The notes: generated by a model not told the origin, from the letters alone. A stretch of 12,002 nt of DNA from CAIQPS01 sp964631965 (GCA_964631965.1 CAZWAR010000087.1:1-12002); one strand, 5' to 3'; shown: positions 1 to 5,836, numbered from the stretch's first letter. Numbers and translations: made by a program.

Positions 1-744
1 CTCATTGATGGCCTCCGGCATGTCGGCCAGCGCCTCGTTGACGCCAACGACCGTGCCGCTCACGGGCGAGACCACTTCAAAGTTCGCCTTGGTGGACTCG
101 ACGGTCCCACATTCGTCGAACTGCTCGACGACCGCCCCGACTCTGGGCGGGTCCACGTAGGTGATGTCCGTCAAACGCTGCTGCATGTAGTCGGAGATGC
201 CGACGCGGGCCCGGTTTCCCACTACCTGTGCCCATACGTCGTTGGCATTGAAGAGGTAGCCGGTCAGGGGGATACGGAACTCGTACTTCTCGTGCACCAC
301 GACGACGAAATCGGACGCCGGTCGGAATTCCACAGCGCCCGCCTCCTTGGCTCCGTCCGCCGTCATGGCGCCTTGCTCGGCTGACTCCGCCGCAGCCACC
401 TGCTCCGCGATGGAGCGGGCCAGGTCGATGGCCCCCGGACCGAGCCGCAATTCGGGCGGCAGCGCCGCCCCCAGTTCCTTCACCACTTGGGAGACGACGA
501 CCTTCCGGGCCGGCTTCACCCCGGCCCCCCCGGCCAGCTTGGCGGCGCACTGGGTGGCACAGCCGTCGACCACGACCACCCTTTTCTCGGCCAGGGCTTT
601 CTTGTAGCGGGCCGGGGTACGATTGAGAGAGACGGGGCAGACGATCTCGGCGCCCGCCTCCTCGGCCAGCCGGAGGGCGACCTCCCGAGTGATCGAGCCC
701 TCAGGTTTGTCGAGGCCAGTGCAGGCAAGGACGATGTAGCTCAT
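1..744 (-). CDS. DGC-family putative metal-binding protein fused to GcvH-like lipoyl carrier domain (3' end outside window)
   Basis: The 248 visible residues read to the window edge without a stop. Residues 1-110 match the DGC (putative zinc-binding) family: an N-terminal ACTGLDKPEGS segment, Cys36, and the name-giving motif VVDGCATQC at 57-67. A linker (about 111-145) leads into a domain like glycine-cleavage H protein or the LbpA lipoate-binding proteins (about 146-248). It contains GISDYMQQRLTDI, then the lipoylation site ESTKA with Lys219, then SPVSG and VNEALADMPEAINE. About 35-40 C-terminal residues should lie beyond the edge. The start ATG overlaps the ferredoxin stop by four bases (ATGA), so translation is coupled. 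Known: in sHdr sulfur-oxidising systems a GcvH-like protein carries sulfur intermediates on lipoate. Inferred: this protein is a lipoyl carrier for the Hdr-type modules nearby. No glycine-cleavage genes are visible. The domain calls are firm; the role is not. Confidence 0.85.
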   Translation of the reverse strand, partial: MSYIVLACTGLDKPEGSITREVALRLAEEAGAEIVCPVSLNRTPARYKKALAEKRVVVVDGCATQCAAKLAGGAGVKPARKVVVSQVVKELGAALPPELRLGPGAIDLARSIAEQVAAAESAEQGAMTADGAKEAGAVEFRPASDFVVVVHEKYEFRIPLTGYLFNANDVWAQVVGNRARVGISDYMQQRLTDITYVDPPRVGAVVEQFDECGTVESTKANFEVVSPVSGTVVGVNEALADMPEAINE

Positions 745-1028
745 TCGCCGGCCTCCTCCGCGTGCAGCTTCTTGATGAGGGCCACCGTTTCCGGTTTGTC
801 TGGGAAGGAGATGGCATCCGGGCCACAGGTCTTTGCGCACGCCCGGCAGAAGACAACGCAGTTGTTGGGGTTCGCGACCACCAGTCTCACGTCACCCTCT
901 CGGCGTTCGAATACTCGGTGGGGGCAGAACTCGTCGCACTCCATGCAGAAATCGCACTTCTCGTAGTCGATGGTGGGAGCCCAGGAGATCTTGTGCCTCG
1001 GGACCCCCATGAAGGTAGGCTCAGACAT
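741..1028 (-). CDS. Two-cluster 4Fe-4S ferredoxin-type protein
   Basis: The 95-residue soluble protein has two cysteine groups: C25-x2-C28-x2-C31-x3-C35-P, a classical [4Fe-4S] motif, and C57-x3-C61-x2-C64-x3-C68-G, which has one extra residue in the first gap and lacks the usual proline. It should carry electrons between redox partners. I start it at the MSEPTFMG methionine, where ATGTCTGA overlaps the stop of the upstream HdrA-N gene by eight bases. An in-frame ATG 18 bases further upstream is possible but has no better ribosome site. It sits between the HdrA N-domain gene and the DGC/lipoyl gene, with overlaps on both sides, so the three proteins are probably made in fixed ratio and work together. 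The ferredoxin assignment is clear from the motifs; its partners are inferred from position. Confidence 0.88.
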   Translation of the reverse strand: MSEPTFMGVPRHKISWAPTIDYEKCDFCMECDEFCPHRVFERREGDVRLVVANPNNCVVFCRACAKTCGPDAISFPDKPETVALIKKLHAEEAGE

Positions 1029-1413
1029 CGCCGCTACCATCATCATCCATGCCCATCTTGGCCAGAGCTGCTGACACCTTCTCTATCGCCTCGTCGGTGG
1101 TCATGTCGCGAATGTCGAGCGGCACCATGTCCTTCTTCACATCCATGCCCTCAGCGGAGAAGGCGTCCCGGAACATCTTGTACTGCATGGTGGGGGCGCA
1201 CGCGGCGATGACCAGGGGACGCCCGGCTTTGAGGAAGTCGGCGAGGAAGCGATCGCCGTCCTCCTCGCAGAGTTGCGGGTGGATCATCCCGAACTCGACC
1301 GGTAGCTCGACACGCACCCGGTTGATGAAATCCCAGATGTCCATCTTCTCGAACCCCGGGCACTTCCCGGTACACACGCACATGATCAGACCCGGACGCT
1401 TGCCGTCACCCAT
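1021..1413 (-). CDS. Free-standing HdrA N-terminal-like iron-sulfur domain protein
   Basis: The 130-residue protein resembles only the N-terminal domain of HdrA. It has a CxC pair (Cys12, Cys14, within MCVCTGKCPG), Cys49 (PQLCEEDGD) and Cys72 (VIAACAPTMQYKMF). The 651-residue HdrA later in the window shows the same order: VCYCGG, MCSDPG and VIAACAPNLHENTF. In HdrA these cysteines hold a [4Fe-4S] cluster, so the protein may carry one cluster with no flavin domain. Cys18 is extra. A strong ribosome site, GGAGGAG, lies four bases before the ATG. It is the first gene of the minus-strand operon and runs into the ferredoxin gene by eight bases. Inferred role: an electron-transfer or docking module for an Hdr-like complex. 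The family resemblance is good, but it could be annotated elsewhere simply as hypothetical. Confidence 0.75.
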   Translation of the reverse strand: MGDGKRPGLIMCVCTGKCPGFEKMDIWDFINRVRVELPVEFGMIHPQLCEEDGDRFLADFLKAGRPLVIAACAPTMQYKMFRDAFSAEGMDVKKDMVPLDIRDMTTDEAIEKVSAALAKMGMDDDGSGDV

Positions 1414-1483
1414 CGTAGCTCCTCCATGACCGTCGAATTCGCCCGGCCTCGGGCGGAAGCAGCCAACCTTGCAGGAAGGACAC

Positions 1484-1517
1484 TTGTATTGTACTCGTTT
1501 ATGCGGTTATATGCAAA
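1484..1517. promoter_or_regulatory. Divergent overlapping promoters between HdrA-N operon and FmdE gene
   Basis: On the minus strand, TTTGCATATA (1517 to 1508) is followed after 18 bases (counted from TTTGCA) by TACAAT (1493 to 1488), giving a start point about 67 bases before the HdrA-N ATG. This copies the layout of the promoter before tusA. On the plus strand, TTGTAT (1484-1489) and TTATAT (1507-1512) are separated by 17 bases and would serve the FmdE gene. The two promoters face each other over the same 34 bases, so one bound regulator or one polymerase would affect both. The call rests on sequence matches only. Confidence 0.55.
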
Positions 1518-1600
1518 TAGAATACTACCCGCGTCTGATTGTGGGTAGATAGAGGACCGATCGAGAAGATCGGGAGCAATGGAGAGGAAGGAACCCTGCA

Positions 1601-2242
1601 ATGAGCGCAATTCCAGACTGGGCATTTGAGTTCCACGGTCACCACTGTCCATTCATGCCGCTCGGGTATCGCATGGGATTGAGGGCCATGCAGGAGCTGG
1701 ATGCGGCGCACGAGAAGGACCACGGATTCTTCGTGATCCCGGAACTGGGCATCGGGCACCCCCAGACCTGTCTCATGGACGGCCTGCAGATTGCCACGGG
1801 CGCGACCTACGGCAAGTCGTTGATGGAGCGGACCTATTGGGGCAAGCTGGCCGCGGTCTTCTACCTTCCGGGAAAGGAGGCGGTGCGCCTGACCCTCCGG
1901 CCGGAGTTCCTGGACGAGTTCGATGCAGTCGAGTTCTTCGCCTATCGAAAGAGAGGCATCGAACCATCACAGATCCCGGCCGCGGTCGCGGCTCAGGCGC
2001 TCAACTGGATCGACTCTCAGACGGATGAACAAATCTTCAAGATCGAGACGCTTGCCGACTATGCCTACTCACCACCCAAGGGTTCGTTCAACAGGGTGAA
2101 ATGCTCGCGCTGTGGGGAGTACGTCTTCGAGCGCTACGTCCGCTTGGTCAAGGGAGATCCATGCTGCATCCCATGCTCCGGCTATCAGGGTAGGAGTTCG
2201 TCACTTCGACACAGCGGGGATCCAGACTCGCAGCTGAGGTGA
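1601..2242 (+). CDS. FmdE-family protein with C-terminal zinc finger
   Basis: The 213-residue protein has the FmdE (tungsten formylmethanofuran dehydrogenase subunit E-like) signature: FHGHHCP at 11-17, then a GYRMG segment, and CLMDGLQIATGATYGKS at 57-73. A C-terminal zinc-finger region follows with Cys168-x2-Cys171 and Cys188/189-x2-Cys192. The N-terminal His/Cys set is the likely metal site. Stand-alone FmdE proteins are common in anaerobes without methanofuran and their role is largely unknown, so a link to methanogenesis should not be read from the name. AGGAAGGA lies about nine bases before the ATG. The tail after residue 195 is Ser/Arg-rich and may be disordered. Its stop overlaps the GTG start of the permease (GTGA), which ties it to that transporter. 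Confidence 0.85.
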   Translation: MSAIPDWAFEFHGHHCPFMPLGYRMGLRAMQELDAAHEKDHGFFVIPELGIGHPQTCLMDGLQIATGATYGKSLMERTYWGKLAAVFYLPGKEAVRLTLRPEFLDEFDAVEFFAYRKRGIEPSQIPAAVAAQALNWIDSQTDEQIFKIETLADYAYSPPKGSFNRVKCSRCGEYVFERYVRLVKGDPCCIPCSGYQGRSSSLRHSGDPDSQLR

Positions 2243-3048
2243 CCGGTCTATCTCTTGCCCTGGCCACGGTGGCCATCCTTGCGGCCTCCACAGCGTTCTC
2301 CATTACCGGGCAAGGAGGAGGGGTACTGTACGTCCCCATCCTGCTGGCACTGGGAATGAGCGTCCACGATGCGGCCACGACCAGCCTTTTCGTGATAGTC
2401 GCGACAAGCGTTTCGGCGGCTCTCATCTACCGTCGCCGGCGGACGGTCGACTGGAAGCTGGCGCTGGTCATCGAGCCCATGACCTTCGCGCTCGCGTTCG
2501 CCGGGGGTCTCGTGGCCAACTACATCGACGCCTTCACGTTGAAGATCGTCTTCGGCGCGGTCCTCGTCGCGGCCAGTCTGTTCATGATGCGGCCTGCCGG
2601 TGAGAAACAGACATCCTCCGCGGAAACCACGTCCGCCGGGCGATGGGGACATTGGCGGCGGACCATGGGGACCCACAGCTACGTGGTGCGGCTCCCGTGG
2701 CTGATGCCGGTAACGGCAGCGGCCGGTTTCGTGGCCGGCATGATCGGGATCTCGGGGGGTATCTTCAAGCTGCCGGCCATGGTGCTCGTGGGAGGCGTGC
2801 CCATGCGCATCGCTATCGGGACTTCGGCTTTCATGGTTGGTCTGACCGCTCTCGGCGGTCTGTCCGGTCACCTTGTCACCGGCTCGTTCGACATCCTTGC
2901 CGCGTTGCCTCTGGCGGCCGCAGCTTTCGTAGGGGGACGGTTGGGCTCCTCGCTTTCACTGCGGTTCCGCCCGCGTGCGCTCAGAACCTACTTCGCCGTC
3001 CTGTTGCTACTTATTGCAGCCTGGATGATCCTGGGAACGGTGCTGTAG
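2239..3048 (+). CDS. TauE/SafE-family sulfite or organosulfonate exporter (membrane permease)
   Basis: The 269-residue protein is strongly hydrophobic, with about seven to eight membrane segments. It has the two family half-repeats: TGQGGGVLYVPILLALGMSV near 23-42, and GMIGISGGIFKLPAMVLVGG followed by IAIGTSAFMVG in the second half. A cytoplasmic-looking linker at about 118-150 (Arg, Lys, Ser/Thr-rich) separates the halves. Members move anions such as sulfite, sulfoacetate or taurine derivatives across the inner membrane. The start is GTG at 2239, overlapping the FmdE stop by four bases; no separate promoter is seen. In a window with TusA, DsrE and Hdr-like proteins, export of sulfite or a related sulfur anion is a reasonable guess. 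The substrate cannot be read from the sequence. Confidence 0.88.
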   Translation: MTGLSLALATVAILAASTAFSITGQGGGVLYVPILLALGMSVHDAATTSLFVIVATSVSAALIYRRRRTVDWKLALVIEPMTFALAFAGGLVANYIDAFTLKIVFGAVLVAASLFMMRPAGEKQTSSAETTSAGRWGHWRRTMGTHSYVVRLPWLMPVTAAAGFVAGMIGISGGIFKLPAMVLVGGVPMRIAIGTSAFMVGLTALGGLSGHLVTGSFDILAALPLAAAAFVGGRLGSSLSLRFRPRALRTYFAVLLLLIAAWMILGTVL

Positions 3049-3052
3049 GAGC

Positions 3053-3076
3053 CATTGGTGCTCACCCGCACCATGC
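3053..3076 (+). terminator. Weak hairpin after the TauE gene
   Basis: TGGTGC (3056-3061) pairs with GCACCA (3068-3073) across a six-base loop, five bases past the TauE stop, in the 100-base gap between convergent genes. There is no T-run, so it may be only an mRNA 3'-end stabiliser or chance. Confidence 0.25.
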
Positions 3077-3148
3077 GGCCGTCACCTGCGGGGGCTTCAA
3101 CCGGCCGACGGTGTCAAGGTGTTCAGGAGATCGCAAGCTGGGTATCTT

Positions 3149-3643
3149 CTACCGCTTGGCAAGCGCGGGGGACTGTTCTCGCTTCAGCTGTCTGTTTCTC
3201 ACGGCTTCCGTCGCGCTCATCCAATCGCGGAAGCGCGAGCGGCAGGGCGCGACGAGCTCCGGCGAAAGAGGCTCCTGGAATTCGGCGTATTCCTCGGCGA
3301 ACTCGAGGAGCTCTTCGAGCATTCCGAGCACCCGTTCCCAGTCGGCCTCGAGCGGCCTAGGCGGAGAAAGCGACAGCCAGATGGCGATCTCCTGTTCGAT
3401 CGCGGCGACGAGGAATTGACCGTCCTTGCGATTGGCTTTGGACTTACGCTTGTGGAACTCGGCGTCCTCAAGAAGTGAAGACAGCATCTGGGGGAGGCAG
3501 GAAAGCATCCCGTAGACCCCGGCCGCCTCCCTCTGAAACTGCAGACAGGCCTGAAAGTCAAGACTGTCGGGCAGAAGCGGCCGAACTCCGACGGCCCCTC
3601 CCCTATGACCAGCTGGCGGCCTCGGCTTTTCTGCTTTCGGCAT
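3149..3643 (-). CDS. Protein of unknown function with an N-terminus borrowed from the zinc-ribbon gene
   Basis: The product is 164 residues and I do not recognise the main domain. Residues 1-24 (MPKAEKPRPPAGHRGGAVGV and on) align with residues 1-24 of the 63-residue zinc-ribbon protein, at DNA level with compensating one-codon indels, and the upstream 86 bases align too. Residues 25-164 are unrelated to it: soluble, helical in character, rich in Glu and Leu at 83-125 (EQEIAIW, VLGMLEELLEFAEEYAEF), basic at both 64-74 and the C-terminus, with scattered Cys33, Cys49 and Cys134 that form no metal motif. A very strong ribosome site (GGAAGGAGGGA) lies four to five bases before the ATG, which fixes the start. 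It has its own predicted promoter. Likely a real expressed gene; function unknown. Confidence 0.65.
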   Translation of the reverse strand: MPKAEKPRPPAGHRGGAVGVRPLLPDSLDFQACLQFQREAAGVYGMLSCLPQMLSSLLEDAEFHKRKSKANRKDGQFLVAAIEQEIAIWLSLSPPRPLEADWERVLGMLEELLEFAEEYAEFQEPLSPELVAPCRSRFRDWMSATEAVRNRQLKREQSPALAKR

Positions 3644-3729
3644 GGCGTCCCTCCTTCCTCGGGACGATGAGCCACACGCCACATCTTGACGATAGTCCTC
3701 AAATCGCTAGATGTAAACCGCATTTAGCT
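3572..3729 (-). repeat. Duplicated promoter, leader and first 24 codons, copy A
   Basis: This copy pairs with 4655-4812. The 89-base non-coding and start part (3641-3729 against 4724-4812) aligns without gaps, with 68 of 89 bases identical by my count. The following coding part aligns through codon 24 with one codon gained and one lost. Similarity then stops, so this gene carries the duplicated front end on a different body. Confidence 0.8.
3689..3717 (-). promoter_or_regulatory. Predicted promoter of the 164-aa gene
   Basis: TTTACA (3717 to 3712) and TATCGT (3694 to 3689) are spaced by 17 bases. The -35 box lies within TTTACATCTA, an exact match to the zinc-ribbon promoter copy and close to TTTGCATCTA before tusA. 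The transcript leader would be about 40 bases and includes the strong ribosome site. Confidence 0.5.
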
Positions 3730-3787
3730 GAAAGAAGCTGTTACGGGAGTCGGAGGTCCCAGACGGGTCCAGGTCGGAATGGAGCGG

Positions 3788-4498
3788 CTACTCTCCCTCC
3801 GCCCTGACAGCCGACATGGCCACAAACGCACATCTGCCTCGTCCCGGCTGCACAGGCTCGATCTCACACGTCTCGGCAAGCGGATGTTGCAGGGTCTGCG
3901 CCCAACACTCGATGCGAAAGCCGGCATCCTGGACCATCTGCTCCAACTCCTCGCTCGAGTAGAACGTGGCGGTCCGGTAGAAGAAGCTCTCGTCCTTGTG
4001 CAGCTGATAGTGTCGTCCGATGTCGCTCTCCCGGTCGATGAACCCTATCACCAAGCGGCCGCCGGGCTTGAGCACTCGGTGGGCTTCAGCAAGCATCTGC
4101 GGTGGCGAGTCGACAAAACATATCGTTGTGACCACGAGAACATGGTCGAACGTCTCGTCGGTGAAGGGCAGATCCTCGGCCGTGCCCTCCACAGCATCTA
4201 TGCCTCGCTGTGTTGCGTATGCGCGCATCGCTGCAGAAGGTTCGACTCCCATTTCTATGCCCAGCGGAGGTGCAAACCGTCCGCTCCCCACCCCAATCTC
4301 CAGCCCGCGCCCTTTCAAAGGCACGAAGAGACGCAACGCCAGAAGCTCTGAGACGTATGCGGCGGCGTGTTCCTCGAACCATGCCTCGTAGCGGCCATGG
4401 TGGAGATCAAATGGGGAGTCACGGGTCACCTGGTGAAGCCTCGCCTTCGCGATTGTGGTCTGGCGGTCACCGAGTAGTCGGGCGCCTAGGCTCACCAC
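3788..4498 (-). CDS. Class I SAM-dependent methyltransferase (type 11 family)
   Basis: The 236-residue soluble protein has a Rossmann methyltransferase core. Motif I is LEIGVGSGRFA (66-76), the acidic end of strand 2 is GVEPSAAM (84-91), motif II-like GTAEDLPFTDETFDHVLVV spans 105-123, and VLKPGGRLVIGFID spans 142-155. The C-terminal YSSEELEQMVQDAGF segment (180-194) is typical of small-molecule methyltransferases. The substrate is unknown. The start is uncertain: GTG at 4498 or 4495, or an internal GTG near 4429 at HQVTRD, which would still keep the whole core. It follows the zinc-ribbon gene by 36 bases and is probably co-transcribed with it. Arsenic or thiol methylation would suit the sulfur setting, but nothing in the sequence shows it. 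Confidence 0.85.
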   Translation of the reverse strand: MVSLGARLLGDRQTTIAKARLHQVTRDSPFDLHHGRYEAWFEEHAAAYVSELLALRLFVPLKGRGLEIGVGSGRFAPPLGIEMGVEPSAAMRAYATQRGIDAVEGTAEDLPFTDETFDHVLVVTTICFVDSPPQMLAEAHRVLKPGGRLVIGFIDRESDIGRHYQLHKDESFFYRTATFYSSEELEQMVQDAGFRIECWAQTLQHPLAETCEIEPVQPGRGRCAFVAMSAVRAEGE

Positions 4499-4534
4499 TC
4501 GAGCTCACGAACGCTGCTGCGGGAGGATACTGCG

Positions 4535-4726
4535 TCACTCTGTACGGACCAGTTCCGTGCCACACTTCGGGCACGTTTTCGCGTTGCACGGGTGTCCGGC
4601 GACGTGAGGCTCACGGTAGCCGCAGGAGGGGCACGTACAGTGCCCACCTGGTCCCACAAGCGGAGCTCCGAGGGCCCCTCCGCCACCGCCACCGGGCGGA
4701 GGTCCCGTCTTATCTCCCATAGGCAT
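4535..4726 (-). CDS. Small Gly/Pro-rich zinc-ribbon protein
   Basis: The 63-residue protein opens with MPMGDKTGPPPGGGGGGALG, the kind of flexible Gly/Pro head seen on small metal proteins of anaerobes. It then has a cysteine-rich body: Cys30, Cys32, Cys35 (HCTCPSCG), His41, Cys47, Cys52 and Cys55 (KTCPKCGTELVR). The CPxCG pairs indicate a zinc ribbon; six cysteines leave room for a rubredoxin-like or iron site. The start is the ATG at 4726, six bases after GGAAGGAGGGA; a second in-frame ATG two codons later is less well placed. It leads an operon with the methyltransferase. The function of this family is unknown to me; binding of zinc or iron is inferred from the cysteine pattern. Confidence 0.78.
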   Translation of the reverse strand: MPMGDKTGPPPGGGGGGALGAPLVGPGGHCTCPSCGYREPHVAGHPCNAKTCPKCGTELVRTE

Positions 4727-4812
4727 GGCGTCCCTCCTTCCCTGAAACGATTCGCTACAAGCCATACTTCGACTCTAGTCCTGCGACCCGTAGATGTAAA
4801 CCGCACTTAGCT
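4655..4812 (-). repeat. Duplicated promoter, leader and first 24 codons, copy B
   Basis: This copy pairs with 3572-3729 in the same orientation, about 1.08 kb away. Here the front end belongs to an intact zinc-ribbon gene, so this is likely the parental copy. The most conserved blocks are the ribosome-site region beside the ATG and the TAGATGTAAACCGCA block (plus-strand reading) around the -35 box. Confidence 0.8.
4772..4800 (-). promoter_or_regulatory. Predicted promoter of the zinc-ribbon/methyltransferase operon
   Basis: TTTACA (4800 to 4795) and TAGAGT (4777 to 4772) are separated by 17 bases, as in copy A. Both boxes lie in the duplicated leader. Confidence 0.5.
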
Positions 4813-4817
4813 CAGAT

Positions 4818-4865
4818 GGGAGTGGGAAACACGCGGCATGGGCCCGTCTATGGGCCAGCACTCCC
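4818..4865. repeat. Nested inverted repeat
   Basis: GGGAGTG (4818-4824) pairs with CACTCCC (4859-4865). Inside, GGCCC (4841-4845) pairs with GGGCC (4852-4856) over GTCTAT. As RNA or DNA this could form a stem enclosing a second hairpin. It lies upstream of both divergent promoters, so it is more likely a protein-binding or cruciform site than a riboswitch. I recognise no riboswitch family in it. Confidence 0.35.
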
Positions 4866-4920
4866 GCAGACTCGCCCCGGCGCCCTTACCTGAAAGTATG
4901 CTGAACGCCTCTAGATATGA

Positions 4921-4949
4921 TTTGCATCTATATGCAATCTTAGTACAAT
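4921..4949 (+). promoter_or_regulatory. Palindromic operator/promoter of the tusA-Qmo-like operon
   Basis: The palindrome TTGCATCTATATGCAA (4922-4937) has perfect six-base arms around CTAT. It covers a -35-like TTTGCA (4921-4926), which is 17 bases before a good -10, TACAAT (4944-4949). An operator on top of the -35 region suggests control by a dimeric repressor. Related boxes occur before the HdrA-N operon and in the two duplicated leaders. Confidence 0.55.
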
Positions 4950-5104
4950 GAGGTAGCTGGGGGCTTGAAGGGCTGTGTGTGGTAACGCATGACAGCCGTC
5001 GGGGACTACACAAGACCCGTGGACACTTGCGACCCCATGGGGACAACACACATCCGTTCTTCTCCCGCCCAAGGCCTAAGGCATCCTGCCGGAAGGAGAC
5101 GAAG

Positions 5105-5368
5105 ATGACACTAGAGACCGATGAACTCCAGAGGCTCACACCGGATGCTGTTGTCGATGCTCGAGGCTGCGCCTGCCCGGGCCCTCTCATGGAGGCCAAG
5201 AAGGCGATAGGCAGTGTCAGCGTCGGCGGAATCGTAGAAGTGCGTTCTGAAGATCCGGGCTCGCGCAATGACATTCCACTGTGGGCCGACAAGGTGGGCC
5301 ACGAGTGCCTTGGCTACGTGCGTTCCGAGGAGGAGTACGATCGGATCTTCATACGCCGAGGTAAGTAG
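5105..5368 (+). CDS. tusA: TusA-family sulfur carrier protein
   Basis: The 87-residue protein has the SirA/TusA signature VDARGCACPGPLMEAKKAI at 17-35. Cys24 of the CPGP motif is the expected persulfide-bearing residue; Cys22 is a close extra cysteine and Cys68 lies in the C-terminal half. TusA proteins pass sulfane sulfur between partners such as DsrE-type proteins and Hdr-like or Dsr enzymes. GGAAGGAG six bases before the ATG fixes the start. Reading-frame extension upstream to 4979 has no ribosome site and no homology to the family, whose members are about 75-90 residues. It is the first gene of the main operon and is followed 15 bases later by the MvhD-like gene. Delivery of sulfur to the encoded complex is inferred. 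Confidence 0.92.
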   Translation: MTLETDELQRLTPDAVVDARGCACPGPLMEAKKAIGSVSVGGIVEVRSEDPGSRNDIPLWADKVGHECLGYVRSEEEYDRIFIRRGK

Positions 5369-5383
5369 CAGGCCGGCAGCATC

Positions 5384-5836
5384 ATGGATGCAGCCGTCGC
5401 ACTGAAGGACACGTCAGAACCGGCACCGCCCCCCATTTTGGTGCTCGTGTCCACGTCCTGCGCCGACGTCGCCGCCGACGCAGTAGGACAAGCTCGCCTG
5501 CACTACGCGGCAAACACATATCTTCTGCGCGTGCCGGCGCCGGTCGTCTTTCCTGACCAGTTCTACTACGACTGCTTCGACAAGGGCTTCGCCGGCATCA
5601 TCGTCATGTCCTGCGGTCACGAGTGTCCCTGGCCAGGCGCTTTTGAGCGCCTCACCAAGCGTATCGACCGGGTGAAACTGGGGCTCAAAGAGCGTGGTAT
5701 CGACGCCGCCCGTCTGCGGCTCACGGCGATCTGCACCGTCTGCACGAAAGCGTATCTCAAGGAAATCGCAGACATGAATGCGCGTGTCAATCCTCAAGCA
5801 TCCACGGTCTCAGCCAGGACGGGTGATGCGGGATGA
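5384..5836 (+). CDS. MvhD/FlpD-like (hydrogenase iron-sulfur subunit D family) protein with altered cysteines
   Basis: The 150-residue protein follows the MvhD plan: ILVLVSTSCADVAADAVGQARLHYAANTYLLRV-type opening (18-50), DCFDKGFAGIIVMSCGHECPW (63-83), then RIDRVKLGLKERGIDAARLRL (93-113). MvhD binds a [2Fe-2S] cluster and links HdrA to an electron partner; in QmoB it is fused to the C-terminus of an HdrA-like chain. Here the cysteines are 26, 64, 77, 81, 117 and 120. The usual CxxC near residue 26 is reduced to one cysteine, the cysteine after RV is gone (RVPAP), and a new CTVC appears at 117-120. The ribosome site is weak. The stop overlaps the next gene by four bases. Fold assignment is good; cluster content is uncertain. 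Confidence 0.78.
   Translation: MDAAVALKDTSEPAPPPILVLVSTSCADVAADAVGQARLHYAANTYLLRVPAPVVFPDQFYYDCFDKGFAGIIVMSCGHECPWPGAFERLTKRIDRVKLGLKERGIDAARLRLTAICTVCTKAYLKEIADMNARVNPQASTVSARTGDAG

Larger units (their letters stand above)
4727..5104. other. 378-base divergent intergenic region before the main operon
   Basis: From left to right it holds the zinc-ribbon leader and promoter (4727-4812), a nested inverted repeat (4818-4865), the palindromic promoter of the main operon (4921-4949), and a leader of about 150 bases running to tusA. Long reading frames cross it on both strands, but they lack ribosome sites and recognisable domains; I see no gene here. Confidence 0.7.

Noticed and set aside
2248..2871. 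Minus-strand open frame of 207 codons opposite the permease
   Set aside because: The composition is His/Arg/Gly-rich without any domain, and the plus strand is a clear TauE permease.
4818..4865. Possible riboswitch or tRNA-like structure
   Set aside because: It lacks a cloverleaf and the conserved boxes of cobalamin, molybdenum-cofactor or SAM riboswitches; only the nested stems remain, and they lie upstream of both promoters.
4807..5292. Minus-strand open frame of 161 codons across the main promoter region
   Set aside because: It overlaps tusA antisense, covers the promoter and leader, and has no ribosome site or family resemblance.
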